64,000 nucleotides of DNA from an uncultured Oscillospiraceae bacterium (GTDB lineage: Bacteria > Bacillota > Clostridia > Oscillospirales > Acutalibacteraceae). The DNA lies in assembly GCA_905192745.1 (NCBI GenBank), contig CAJJLZ010000003.1, forward strand, positions 62,001 to 126,000. The letters run 5' to 3'. Made by a program: the position numbers and the translations under genes. Every line of letters starts with the position of its first letter. Position 1 is the first letter of the stretch. Under the pieces are notes generated by a model. That model made no database searches, was not told where the DNA came from, and saw only the letters and a program-made list of their open reading frames with translations. Shown piece after piece: positions 7,640 to 16,404 of the stretch.

Positions 7640-8514
7640 GTTTTCAGATCCTTGACTTCCTCATAAATCGCCGTATAGCTTTTATGCCGCTCCGGCGCGA
7701 TTTTCCCCTGCTCCACCGCCTCCAGCACCGCGCAGCCCGCTTCCCGGGTATGGGAACAGCTGGTGAACCGGCACCGTCCGAGCAGGGGGATAAATTCGCG
7801 GAAACAATAGGGTAAATCCTCTTTATAGATCCGCTGTACCCGTTCCAGCTCCAGAGAGGAAAATCCGGGCGTATCCACAATATAGCCGCCCTTTTCCAGC
7901 CGGTACAGCTCGGTTGACCGGGTGGTGTGCCGCCCGCGTCCCAGCTTCCGGCTGATCTCGCCGGTCTGCGGAGAAAAGCGGGGATCAATCGCGTTCAGAA
8001 TGCTGGACTTCCCCACCCCCGAGTTGCCGGTGAACGCCGTTACCTGCCCCACCAGCCGACGGCGCAGTGCTTCCACGCCCGCCCCGGAAAGCGCGGAAAC
8101 CGGAAACACCTCCAGTCCGGCAGTCCGGTAAATCCACTCCAGATGCGCCGTATCCTGCAAATCCGCCTTATTCAACACCACAATCGGTTCGATATGGTTC
8201 ATCTCCGCCACGGCAATCATCTTATCGATCACCAGCGTACTGGGAGCCGGCTCCACAATAGAAGCGACCACCGCCAGCAGATCGAGATTCGCCACCGGCG
8301 GCCGGATCAGACTGTTTTTGCGTTCATCAATGGTGTCCAGCGAGCCTTTTCCCTCCGGCAGCACGGTAATCGCCGCGATATCCCCAGCCATCGGCGTCAC
8401 GCCGCTGTTACGGAACGCGCCCCGCGCACGGCACACATATACCATATCGGCGGCTTCTACATAATAGAAGCCGCCGATGCATTTTAACACGATTCCCTTG
8501 CATTCCTGCGCCAT
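7630..8514 (-). CDS. rsgA: Ribosome small-subunit-dependent GTPase RsgA
   Basis: A 294-residue circularly permuted GTPase that helps mature the 30S subunit. After an N-terminal OB domain (1-75), the motifs come in the permuted order G4 NKAD (115-118), G1 GNSGVGKSS (163-171), the switch region GRHTTRST (194-201), and G3 DTPG (214-217). The C-terminal zinc motif is C248-x4-C253-x-H255-x5-C261. The start at 8514 is preferred over an in-frame ATG 45 codons upstream that lies inside the prkC coding region; GGGAGAAGGGA precedes it. It sits 43 bases after prkC and overlaps thiN. Confidence 0.96.
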   Translation of the reverse strand: MAQECKGIVLKCIGGFYYVEAADMVYVCRARGAFRNSGVTPMAGDIAAITVLPEGKGSLDTIDERKNSLIRPPVANLDLLAVVASIVEPAPSTLVIDKMIAVAEMNHIEPIVVLNKADLQDTAHLEWIYRTAGLEVFPVSALSGAGVEALRRRLVGQVTAFTGNSGVGKSSILNAIDPRFSPQTGEISRKLGRGRHTTRSTELYRLEKGGYIVDTPGFSSLELERVQRIYKEDLPYCFREFIPLLGRCRFTSCSHTREAGCAVLEAVEQGKIAPERHKSYTAIYEEVKDLKTWQ

Positions 8515-8557
8515 AAACGTCCCTTCTCCCTTATGGAGAGATCCCCCGCCGGAGGTT

Positions 8558-10654
8558 CTATCGCCGCTTATTATCCCAATCAAAACGCGGTTCCGTCGGC
8601 TCGGTCGGTTCGGTGGTAACCTGCGTATCCTCGCTGTAAACGAATTCATAGCTCCTGATTTCCGTCACCTTGCCCGTTTCCCCATTGACGGTATATTTTT
8701 TGTAGTTCTGCGGCGACTTCCCCACTTCGCCAATCAGGATCGTCACATCATAGGACGCCTTCTGCTTGGTGAATTTGAGGGTCGGGGATCCATATTCCCG
8801 CGGCAGAATATTGGAAAGAGACAGGTTGGTATCCTGCACACCGTCAATATAAACCTCCACATTGATCCGGGCGATGGAAGAGGAGGACGCGGGCAGCGGC
8901 AATCCCAGTTGAATGGAGGTATCGCAGAAACCGGAACTGACCACCAGCTTGACCTCCGACCCGGGAGCCAGCATTTCGTCGGCGGCGGGGCTTTGCGAGA
9001 TAACATAGTTTTTCGGCAGGACACTGCCCGGATCGGCGCTGTTCTGATAGACGATATTGCTGTCGTTAACCGTGAAGCCTTTTTCCGCCAGCGTTTTCTT
9101 GGCGTTGGAGAGCAGGGCCTTCGTCACGTTCGGCACCGCCACATCCGCTACCGGCTCCTTACCGGTGCTGACCACCATGGTCACAACGCTGCCCTTGGCC
9201 GCTTTCTCGCCGGGCGACGGAGAGAGCTTGATTACCAGACCGGCCTCAACCTCATCGCTGGACTGTTCCACCGGCTGAACCACAAAGCCCTTGTTTTCCA
9301 GCCGCTGACGAACCACCTCGCTCGACTCGTTGGTGCCGAGCACCGGGACTTCGAGCATCTGCGGGCCGGTGCTGATCTTTAAGGTAACCGTATCGTGAAT
9401 CTTGATCTTCTTCGGGTTCTTGGGATCCTGATCGATCACCTGTCCAGCCGGTACCTCGTCATCCGATACATTCACGGGCTGGAATTTAAACTTGCTGGTA
9501 TACTCCGAATTGTTGGCAATCTCGGTCATGTACTCCATGCCGATGAAATTCGGAACTTCCACGTCCTCCTTGGAATCCTTATCAAAGATACCGAGGACAA
9601 AGACCGCTCCCACAAACAGCAGGGCCACCAGCACAAACGCGCCGGCCACCGCGGCAAGGATCGGGATTACCGGAGGACCTTTATGCTCCTCTTCTTCCTC
9701 TTCCTCGTCGTCCTCCCCTTTGGCGTCCTCTTCCGGTTCGCTCCCCTTGACGCGGGTGATCGCTTCCACAAAGCGGGTAGGGGTTTCGTCCACAAAATAC
9801 TTATACTCAAAATGAATACTCGGGTTGCGCTTGAACTCGTCGATGTCATACAGCATTTCCGCCGCCGACTGATACCGCTTGGCGGGGTCTTTCTGCATCG
9901 CTTTGAGGGTAATCTCCTCCAGCCCTTCCGGGATGTCGGGATTGATCTCGCTCGGTTTCTTCGGCTCGGCCTGCATCTGCATGATAGCTACCGAAACCGC
10001 GTTGTCCGCCTCAAAGGGAAGCTGACCGGTCAGCATTTCATACAGCATTACGCCGACCGAATAGATATCCGCCTTCTCGTCGGTGATATCGCCGCGGGCC
10101 TGCTCCGGGCTGATGTAATGCACCGAGCCGATCGCTTTTTCGGCGGTGCTGGTGGCCCGGATATCGCTGCGGGCAAAACGGGCGATGCCGAAATCCGTCA
10201 CTTTGATTGTGCCGTCGGGCAGAAGCATGATATTCTGCGGCTTGATATCCCGGTGGACAATCCCCTTGTCGTGCGCATGCTGAAGGGCGCGCAGAATCTG
10301 CACGGTGAAATGAACGGCTTCCTTCCAACGGATATCCTTTTGCTGTTCGATGTATTCCTTGAGCGTAATCCCGTCGATATACTCCATGACAATGTACTGC
10401 ATCCGCTCGCCGAAGCTCACATCGTACACCTTGACGATATTCGGATGGGACAGGATGGCGATCGCCTTCGATTCGTTTTTGAACCGCCGGGTAAACTCCT
10501 CGTTGGCCAGAAACTCGTCCTTCAGGATTTTGACGGCGACAACACGATCGTCGATCGTATCGTACGCCTTATACACATAGGCCATGCCGCCTACGCCGAT
10601 GATCTCCCGAATTTCATACCGGCCGTCCAGCCGTTTGCCAATATACTTATCCAC
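8558..10654 (-). CDS. prkC: Ser/Thr protein kinase PrkC with PASTA domains
   Basis: A 698-residue transmembrane kinase that senses cell-wall fragments outside and phosphorylates proteins inside. Kinase domain ~8-270 with GVGGMAYVYKA, the VAVKILK lysine, HRDIKPQN (134-141) and DFG (154-156); an acidic linker (EDDEEEEEE); one membrane helix ~330-356; then three PASTA repeats (VEVPNFIGM, LEVPVLGTN, VAVPNVTKA each open one) and a threonine/proline-rich tail. I place the start at the GTG at 10654 (MDKYIGKRLDGRYEI), since AGGAG lies 11 bases upstream; the GTG at 10666 overlaps that site. 27 bases downstream of prpC. Confidence 0.97.
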   Translation of the reverse strand: MDKYIGKRLDGRYEIREIIGVGGMAYVYKAYDTIDDRVVAVKILKDEFLANEEFTRRFKNESKAIAILSHPNIVKVYDVSFGERMQYIVMEYIDGITLKEYIEQQKDIRWKEAVHFTVQILRALQHAHDKGIVHRDIKPQNIMLLPDGTIKVTDFGIARFARSDIRATSTAEKAIGSVHYISPEQARGDITDEKADIYSVGVMLYEMLTGQLPFEADNAVSVAIMQMQAEPKKPSEINPDIPEGLEEITLKAMQKDPAKRYQSAAEMLYDIDEFKRNPSIHFEYKYFVDETPTRFVEAITRVKGSEPEEDAKGEDDEEEEEEEHKGPPVIPILAAVAGAFVLVALLFVGAVFVLGIFDKDSKEDVEVPNFIGMEYMTEIANNSEYTSKFKFQPVNVSDDEVPAGQVIDQDPKNPKKIKIHDTVTLKISTGPQMLEVPVLGTNESSEVVRQRLENKGFVVQPVEQSSDEVEAGLVIKLSPSPGEKAAKGSVVTMVVSTGKEPVADVAVPNVTKALLSNAKKTLAEKGFTVNDSNIVYQNSADPGSVLPKNYVISQSPAADEMLAPGSEVKLVVSSGFCDTSIQLGLPLPASSSSIARINVEVYIDGVQDTNLSLSNILPREYGSPTLKFTKQKASYDVTILIGEVGKSPQNYKKYTVNGETGKVTEIRSYEFVYSEDTQVTTEPTEPTEPRFDWDNKRR

Positions 10655-10681
10655 GAAATACCTCACTCCTGAATCGCAAAA

Positions 10682-11407
10682 TTACGCCACCAGAACGGCC
10701 GTGATGTTATCGCTGCCGCCCGCCATATTGGCCGCGTGAAGCAGCCGGTCGGGTACTTCCGGCGGGTCTGTGGACCAAACCAGATCGTATATTTCATCGG
10801 TCTCAACCATATTGGTCAGTCCGTCCGTGCAGATAAGAAGCCGGGTATCCGGCGGAACGCGGAATTCATTGTAGTCGCTTTCCACCGTATCCTCCACCCC
10901 GAGGGCCCGGGTAATAAAATGCTTGCGGGGATGGTTTTTCGCCTCGTCCTGCGTAAGCTGGCCCTTTTCCACCATCGCCTGAACAATGGAATGGTCCCGA
11001 GTGATCTGCTCCATCCCCTCCGGACCGGCGAAATAGGCGCGGCTGTCGCCGACATGCGCCAGCGCCAGCTCCCTGTCCCGCAGGATAGCGGCCACCACGG
11101 TGGTGCCCATTCCCCGCAGCTCCGGCTCTTCCATTGCCGCGTCGTAAATCTCGATATTGGCTGCGGCAATCGCGCTTTCCAGCAGATTGCGCAGGGAATT
11201 GGCGGCGAGTCCCTCCCGATAAACATCCATAATCCGGTCGGAAATCACCTTGACGGCCATGGCGCTCGCCACGTTGCCGCCGTTCGCCCCGCCCATACCG
11301 TCGCATACCACGACGAACAGCGCGTCCTCCGACAGCCGGCCGCAGATGAAGGCGTCCTGATTGGTTTCCCGGACGCGGCCGGTATCCGTCCTTCCATAAG
11401 CCTGCAT
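10682..11407 (-). CDS. prpC: PP2C-family protein phosphatase PrpC
   Basis: A 241-residue Mn2+/Mg2+-dependent phosphatase that reverses PrkC phosphorylation. PP2C motifs are complete: RETNQDAF (13-20), VVCDGMGGANGG (33-44), GMGTTVVAA, LAHVGDSRAY, TRDHSIVQ, CTDGLTNMV and GGSDNITAVLV at the C-terminus, with metal-binding aspartates D18, D35, and those of TDGL and SDN. A clear GGGAGG precedes the ATG. Its position just upstream of prkC in the same transcript is the conserved kinase/phosphatase pair. Confidence 0.96.
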   Translation of the reverse strand: MQAYGRTDTGRVRETNQDAFICGRLSEDALFVVVCDGMGGANGGNVASAMAVKVISDRIMDVYREGLAANSLRNLLESAIAAANIEIYDAAMEEPELRGMGTTVVAAILRDRELALAHVGDSRAYFAGPEGMEQITRDHSIVQAMVEKGQLTQDEAKNHPRKHFITRALGVEDTVESDYNEFRVPPDTRLLICTDGLTNMVETDEIYDLVWSTDPPEVPDRLLHAANMAGGSDNITAVLVA

Positions 11408-11437
11408 GGTGTTTTCCTCCCTTCCTTATCCCAAATA

Positions 11438-12490
11438 TCAGCCTACGCCGTTTCCGTCCGGCGAAGCCTCCGCCGTCTGCCGGCGAAGCTGGCCGCAGGA
11501 TGCGTTGATATCGCTGCCCAGCGTCCGGCGGACGGTAACGGTCACACCGTACCGCTCCAATATGGCGGAAAAGGCGTGCAGCCGTTTGACGGAACTGCGG
11601 CGCTGGTCCTTTCCCGGCACCTCGTTGACCGGGATCAGGTTGACGTGGCAGAGAGTCCCCCTCAGCTTCCGGCCAAGCTCCTCGGCGCAGGCGTCGGTAT
11701 CGTTCACCCCGTCCACCATCGCGTATTCATAGGAAATCCGGCGGCCGGTTTTTTCGCTGTAATCCCGGCAGGCCTTCAGCAGCTCCGCCATCGGCCAGCG
11801 GCGGTTTACCGGCATCATCCGGGAACGGATCGCATCATTCGGCGCGTGGAGAGAAACCGACAGGGTGAGCTGCAGGTTATGCTCCATCAGCTGATAAATC
11901 CGGTCCACCAGCCCGCAGGTACTCAGGGACACATGCCGCATCCCGATGTGTACGCCGCCCGGCTCGGACAGCATGGCAAGAAAGCGGAGCACATTGTCGA
12001 AATTATCCAGCGGCTCCCCCATCCCCATCAGCACCACGGAGGAAACCCGCACGCCGGTATCGGCCTGCGCCGCTTCGATCTGGGCCATGATTTCGGAGGG
12101 AAGCAGATTCCGGACAAAGCCGCCCATGCCGGTGGCGCAGAAGGAGCAGCCCATCCGGCATCCCACCTGCGTGGACAGGCACTGGGACCAGCCGTGACGA
12201 TACTGCATCAGCACCGATTCCACATTTTCCCCATCCGACAGGCCATAGAGATATTTTACCGTATTATCCCTATCGGATACAAGCTTTTTTTCAATTTTCA
12301 CCGTCGGAATACAGAAAAAATCGGAAAGTTCCGTCCGCAGGGTGCGCGGAAGATTGCGCATTTCGTCGAAAGAGACCGCGCCGTTGTCCAGCCAGCCCCG
12401 AATCTGCGCGGCTCGGAACGCGGGGATACCGCGTTCGGTCAGCGCGGCGCGCAGTTCTTCGAACGGCATGGATTTGCAGTCGATCAGCAA
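11438..12490 (-). CDS. rlmN: Dual-specificity 23S rRNA/tRNA methyltransferase RlmN (radical SAM)
   Basis: Methylates C2 of A2503 in 23S rRNA and A37 in certain tRNAs. The 4Fe-4S motif is C111-x3-C115-x2-C118 (CRMGCSFCATG), followed by GMGEPLDN, the STCG and SLHAPND motifs, and the C-terminal S-C-G-Q motif (SDINASCGQL) holding the catalytic cysteine. Length 350 matches the family. The start is a TTG at 12490 with GAGGTG 7 bases upstream. The stop is 30 bases before prpC and the start 6 bases after rsmB, so it is mid-operon. Confidence 0.95.
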   Translation of the reverse strand: MLIDCKSMPFEELRAALTERGIPAFRAAQIRGWLDNGAVSFDEMRNLPRTLRTELSDFFCIPTVKIEKKLVSDRDNTVKYLYGLSDGENVESVLMQYRHGWSQCLSTQVGCRMGCSFCATGMGGFVRNLLPSEIMAQIEAAQADTGVRVSSVVLMGMGEPLDNFDNVLRFLAMLSEPGGVHIGMRHVSLSTCGLVDRIYQLMEHNLQLTLSVSLHAPNDAIRSRMMPVNRRWPMAELLKACRDYSEKTGRRISYEYAMVDGVNDTDACAEELGRKLRGTLCHVNLIPVNEVPGKDQRRSSVKRLHAFSAILERYGVTVTVRRTLGSDINASCGQLRRQTAEASPDGNGVG

Positions 12491-12496
12491 AAAAGG

Positions 12497-13867
12497 TCAC
12501 CTCATCCGTGTATCGCCCGTTCCCGCTTTCACGAACCCGGCGATGTAAAAGCCGTCGGCGCCGTGCACCGGCGGAAAAAGGGTCAGTTCATGGGAGGGCG
12601 GACCGTCCCGCAGGGAAAAGTCCCACAGGGAAAGAGAAAGCGGCAGAGCGCGGGGAGAAAACTCCGGATGTTCCCGCAGGAAACGGGCGGAAACCGCCTC
12701 GTTCTCCGCCGGGTTCAGGGTGCAGGTGGAATATTGCAGAACGCCCCCGTCCCTCACCATCCGCGCCGCCTCGCAGAGGATGGCGTACTGCGTCTCCGGC
12801 AGCGCGGCGAAGCTCTCCGGCTCCTTATACCGGATTTCCGGTTTCCGGCGGATCACGCCGAGGCCGGAACAGGGCGCGTCGCAGATCACCCGGTCGAACG
12901 CCCCCCGCAGCGGTTCCGGACAGGGCGCGGAAGCGTCCCTCGCCGCCGTGCGGAGAATAGAAACGCCCATCGCCGTCGCCCGCTTCGCCATCGCGTCGCA
13001 TTTCGCGGGATACAGGTCGCCGGCAAGGATCTCCCCCCGGTTTTCCATCATCTGCGCGGCGGTCAGGCTTTTGCCGCCCGGCGCGGCGCACACGTCGGCC
13101 ACCCGTTCTCCGGGGCGCGGGGCGAGCGCGGCGCAGCACAACTGCGAAGCGATATCCTGATGATAATACCAGCTTTCGAACGTTTGTGCAAGCTTTTTCA
13201 GCAAACCCGGGTTTTCCACCCGCGCGCAGGCCGGCAGACAATCCAGCTTTTCCAGCCGGATTCCCGCTTCTTCCGCCGCCGCGTAAAAAGCGGATTCGGA
13301 GGTTTTCAGCGTATTGATCCGGATATACGCGGGGGGCGGCTCGTTCGCGCTTTCCGCCAGCCGCTCCGCCATCGCCGGCCCGTAAGCCTCCGACCAGAGC
13401 GTCAGCAGCGGGAGCGGGCAGGAGGTGCGGACAGACACCCCTTCCATTCCCTCCGGCAGTCGATCGAAAAGATGCGCGCGGTCCCGGTTCACCGCCCGGA
13501 GAACCGCGTTGATATAACCGGCGGCCCGCTCCTGTCCCATTGTTCTGGCCAGCTTCACCGTCTCATTGACGGCGGCGGAGGCGGGAACGCGATCCATATA
13601 CAGAAGCTGATAACCGCCGGTCCGCAGCAGCTCCAGCACCGTGGGATGCAGCTTTTTCAGCTTCATGCTGGAATGGGCGGCGAGTATATAATCCAGCGTC
13701 AGCCGCCTCTCGATCACTCCGTAAAACAGACGGGAAGCAAACGCGCGGTCCTCTTCCCTCAGCGGGCTTTTATCCAGCAGAGATTCCATCACCAGATTGG
13801 AATAACCGCCTTCCCGATGGACGCGAACCAGCGCTTCCACCGCCGCCCGCCGGGGATTCTGTCCCAT
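12497..13867 (-). CDS. rsmB: 16S rRNA m5C967 methyltransferase RsmB (Sun)
   Basis: A 456-residue protein with an N-terminal NusB-like RNA-binding domain (1-130, e.g. REGGYSNLVMESLL and SAAVNETVKLAR) and a C-terminal SAM-dependent domain: VADVCAAPGGKSLTAAQ for SAM binding, DAPCSGLGVIRRKPEIR with one catalytic cysteine and QYSTCTLNPAENE with the second. The last ~60 residues carry the usual PUA-like tail ending in FYIAGFVK. Start ATG at 13867 shares one base with the stop of the metallopeptidase gene upstream. Confidence 0.95.
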   Translation of the reverse strand: MGQNPRRAAVEALVRVHREGGYSNLVMESLLDKSPLREEDRAFASRLFYGVIERRLTLDYILAAHSSMKLKKLHPTVLELLRTGGYQLLYMDRVPASAAVNETVKLARTMGQERAAGYINAVLRAVNRDRAHLFDRLPEGMEGVSVRTSCPLPLLTLWSEAYGPAMAERLAESANEPPPAYIRINTLKTSESAFYAAAEEAGIRLEKLDCLPACARVENPGLLKKLAQTFESWYYHQDIASQLCCAALAPRPGERVADVCAAPGGKSLTAAQMMENRGEILAGDLYPAKCDAMAKRATAMGVSILRTAARDASAPCPEPLRGAFDRVICDAPCSGLGVIRRKPEIRYKEPESFAALPETQYAILCEAARMVRDGGVLQYSTCTLNPAENEAVSARFLREHPEFSPRALPLSLSLWDFSLRDGPPSHELTLFPPVHGADGFYIAGFVKAGTGDTRMR

Positions 13868-14565
13868 CAGTCATTCCTCCGTCCGCGTCCGGTCACAATC
13901 AAAACAAGGCGGAGCAGGCTCATCAGGGAGACAAAAAGGGCGGCTACATAGGTCATGGCGGCGGCGGTCAGTACCTTGCGCGCGCCGGTCAGTTCTTCCT
14001 CCGTCAGGATTCCCTGCGCTTTCAGCGCCTTCATCGCCCGGGAGCTGGCGTTGAACTCCACCGGGAGAGTGACCAGTTGAAAAAAGACGGCCAGAGCGAA
14101 AAAGGCAACGCCGACAATGGCCAGAAAATCCCAGGAAAGCGCCAGCCCCAGAATCACCAGATAGGGCGCCGCGGTGGAGGCGAACTGCGTCGCCGGAAGA
14201 ATTCCCGCCCGCAGCCGGATCGGGCCATAGCCCGTGGCATACTGGAGAGCGTGCCCCGTCTCATGGGCCGCCACCCCAATGGCGGCGATCGACGGAACCG
14301 AACCCACGGTTTCAGACAGACGGATCACGTTGCCCCGCGGATCATAATGATCGGTCAGGGAACCCTGCACCGTCTCGATCGGGACGCTCAGCCCGTTTTC
14401 CCGCTGGATCGCCGCCGAAGCGTCCCGGCCGGTCATCCCGCTGCGGGTACCGATTTTGCTGTATTTTTTAAATGTGGACTGCACCCCGATCTGGGCAGCC
14501 AGAGACAACAGCACCGCCGGAAGCACCAAAACCAGATACCAGTAATCCACGAAAAAGAGAGGCAT
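13867..14565 (-). CDS. Membrane zinc metallopeptidase, YugP family
   Basis: A 232-residue membrane protein with helices at ~5-25, ~125-145, ~148-170 and ~200-222 and the zinc-peptidase motif H101-E-T-G-H105 in AAHETGHALQYA. YugP-family proteins (Zn_peptidase_2) are small membrane proteases of unknown substrate. The frame is open for 18 further codons, but the ATG at 14565 (MPLFFVDYWYL) has GGAAGG 9 bases upstream, whereas the preceding ATG abuts it. Position inside the fmt-rsmB interval is unusual compared with Bacillus, though it appears in other clostridia. It overlaps rsmB by one base. Confidence 0.86.
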   Translation of the reverse strand: MPLFFVDYWYLVLVLPAVLLSLAAQIGVQSTFKKYSKIGTRSGMTGRDASAAIQRENGLSVPIETVQGSLTDHYDPRGNVIRLSETVGSVPSIAAIGVAAHETGHALQYATGYGPIRLRAGILPATQFASTAAPYLVILGLALSWDFLAIVGVAFFALAVFFQLVTLPVEFNASSRAMKALKAQGILTEEELTGARKVLTAAAMTYVAALFVSLMSLLRLVLIVTGRGRRND

Positions 14566-14776
14566 ACGTTTCATCCTTCCCGCCCGCAACGGGGCCGATC
14601 CTCTGAACAACGGCGGCACTTTGCCGGAACATTGTCTGCCGCACCGTTCAACCCGTTCAATCGGTTAAACAGCGGCGTCATCACCGGAAAATCCATGTGT
14701 AAATATAGTATAGACAAAAAATATGAATAGCCTTTGAATAGCCCTTATATTTCGTCTTAATTTTCCAGCGGAGGGC

Positions 14777-15703
14777 TTAATCCGGCAGAACACGGCCGAT
14801 TTTCACGGCGTGGCCGCGGAGAAAATCAACGCCGGCCATCCGTTTGGCGCCCTCATACTGCACCTCCAGCAGTTCCAGCGTGCTTCCGCCGCCGCAGGCA
14901 ACTGTGAAGGGAGAAAGCTTCACAACCGTTCCCGGCATAGCTTCGGTCGGTCCGCCAACATGGGAACGATGAATTTTCATTGTTTTTCCTCCCAGCCGGG
15001 TGGAAGCGGAAGGCCACGGCTTCAGCCCCCGCACCTGATTGTGCAGCTCCGCCGCCGGACGCTCCCAGTCGATCACGCTGAGTTCCCGGCTGAGCATCGG
15101 GGCATAGCAGGACTCGCCCTCCTGCCTCACGGGCGACAGGCTCCCCGCCGCCAGCGCCTTCAGCGTTTCCGAAAGAACCGCCGCCCCTTCCTCAGAAAGG
15201 CGGTCGTGCAGTTCGCCCGCCGTCATATCGGACGGAATCGCACAGCGTCTGGTCAGCAGCATATCGCCGGTGTCCAGCCCCGCGTCCATCTGCATGGCGG
15301 TTACGCCGGACTCCTTCTCCCCGTTCAGCACCGCCCATTGGATAGGCGCCGCGCCGCGGTATTTCGGCAGCAGAGAGGCGTGGACGTTGATACAGCCGTA
15401 TCGGGGGATATCCAGCGCCGCCTGAGGCAGAATCCGCCCGTAGGCCACCACGATCCCCACATCCGGACGGCAGGAAGCCAGTTTTTCCAGCGCCTCCGGA
15501 TTGTTTTTCAGAGTGGCCGGCTGGTAAACCTCAATGTTGTGTGACAAAGCACATACCTTTACAGGTGGAGGGGTCAACGTATATCCCCGGCCCTTCGGTT
15601 TATCCGCCTGTGTAACGGCCAGAACCACCTCGTGTCCATCCGCAATCAGCCTCTCCAGACAGGGAACGGCAAATTCCGGCGTCCCCATAAAAACAATCCG
15701 CAT
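14777..15703 (-). CDS. fmt: Methionyl-tRNA formyltransferase
   Basis: Formylates initiator Met-tRNA with 10-formyl-THF. The 308-residue protein starts MRIVFMGTPEFAVPCLE and contains TQADKPKGRG, VAYGRILPQAALD, the catalytic NVHASLLPKYRGAAPIQWA block (asparagine and histidine of the hydrolase fold) and MDAGLDTGDML, then the C-terminal OB domain. It follows def by ~65 bases, the conserved def-fmt pair. The 210 bases between its stop and the yugP-like gene upstream-to-downstream boundary hold no other gene; an A+T-rich stretch near 14700-14760 may contain a weak internal promoter. Confidence 0.96.
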   Translation of the reverse strand: MRIVFMGTPEFAVPCLERLIADGHEVVLAVTQADKPKGRGYTLTPPPVKVCALSHNIEVYQPATLKNNPEALEKLASCRPDVGIVVAYGRILPQAALDIPRYGCINVHASLLPKYRGAAPIQWAVLNGEKESGVTAMQMDAGLDTGDMLLTRRCAIPSDMTAGELHDRLSEEGAAVLSETLKALAAGSLSPVRQEGESCYAPMLSRELSVIDWERPAAELHNQVRGLKPWPSASTRLGGKTMKIHRSHVGGPTEAMPGTVVKLSPFTVACGGGSTLELLEVQYEGAKRMAGVDFLRGHAVKIGRVLPD

Positions 15704-15767
15704 TCTGTTTCCGCCTTTCTCTCGCTAAAAGAATCCCTGTTCGTGGACGGTATCGGCCGGAACCGGA

Positions 15768-16232
15768 TTATTCTCCCGGCTCCAGCATCCGGATCACATG
15801 CTGCTTGAAGAGCACCCCGTCCAGATGATCGCTTTCATGGCAGATGCAGCGGGCCTTCAGGTCCTCTCCGTCCAGAGTGAACTCCTTGCCGTAACGATCC
15901 TGCGCCTTAATCTTCACATACCGCGGCCGCCGGGTAATCCCATACTCGCCGGGACAGGACAGACAGCCTTCCACATCCTCCTGCTTTCCCCTTTTCACGA
16001 GGAATTCGGGATTAATCACCTCGATTACGCCTTCTCCCTCGCCCATATCCATGATAAAAACCCGGCGGAGGATACCCACCTGCGGGGCAGCCAGACCCAC
16101 GCCGTCCGCTTTATGCAGCGTTTCCGCCATATCGTCCAGCAGTGTCCAGAGCCGTTCGTTGAACTCGGTCACCGGACGGCAGGATTTTTGCAGGGTGTCG
16201 TCGCCTTCGGTCAGAATATTGCGTATCGCCAT
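15768..16232 (-). CDS. def: Peptide deformylase
   Basis: Removes the N-formyl group from nascent proteins. The 154-residue protein has all three motifs: GVGLAAPQVG (44-53), EGCLSCPG (88-95, metal ligand C90) and C-HESDH-LDG (H132-E133-x2-H136, metal ligands and catalytic glutamate). GAAAGGA lies ~10 bases before the ATG. An 18-bp tandem repeat lies just upstream in the leader. Pairing with fmt is standard. Confidence 0.96.
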   Translation of the reverse strand: MAIRNILTEGDDTLQKSCRPVTEFNERLWTLLDDMAETLHKADGVGLAAPQVGILRRVFIMDMGEGEGVIEVINPEFLVKRGKQEDVEGCLSCPGEYGITRRPRYVKIKAQDRYGKEFTLDGEDLKARCICHESDHLDGVLFKQHVIRMLEPGE

Positions 16233-16262
16233 GTTCTATTCATCCTTTCAGTATTTTCCCCC

Positions 16263-16316
16263 GATTCCATCAGGAATCGGCATTCCCGTAGGAATCGGCA
16301 TTCCATCAGGAATCGG
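16263..16316. repeat. Three tandem 18-bp repeats with internal symmetry, in def leader
   Basis: Three adjacent 18-base units at 16263, 16281 and 16299, each ending GGAATCGG; units 1 and 3 read ATTCCATCAGGAATCGG after the first base and unit 2 differs in the centre (CCGTA). Each can fold on itself (GATTCC/GGAATC). They lie between the priA stop and the def ribosome binding site on the - strand. Confidence 0.75.
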
Positions 16317-16404
16317 TTTTCCCGGGAAATAGCCGTCATACTATTCTTATTGTATTCCGGCGGCCGGCAAAATACGCCGCTTGATGCTGAAAAGCAATAT
16401 AGCT

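Noticed and set aside
10736..13951. Very long + strand open frame (1071 codons) across prpC, rlmN and rsmB
   Set aside because: Antisense of three well-supported genes; composition (Arg, His, Gln, Gly) is typical of the complement of G+C-rich coding DNA.
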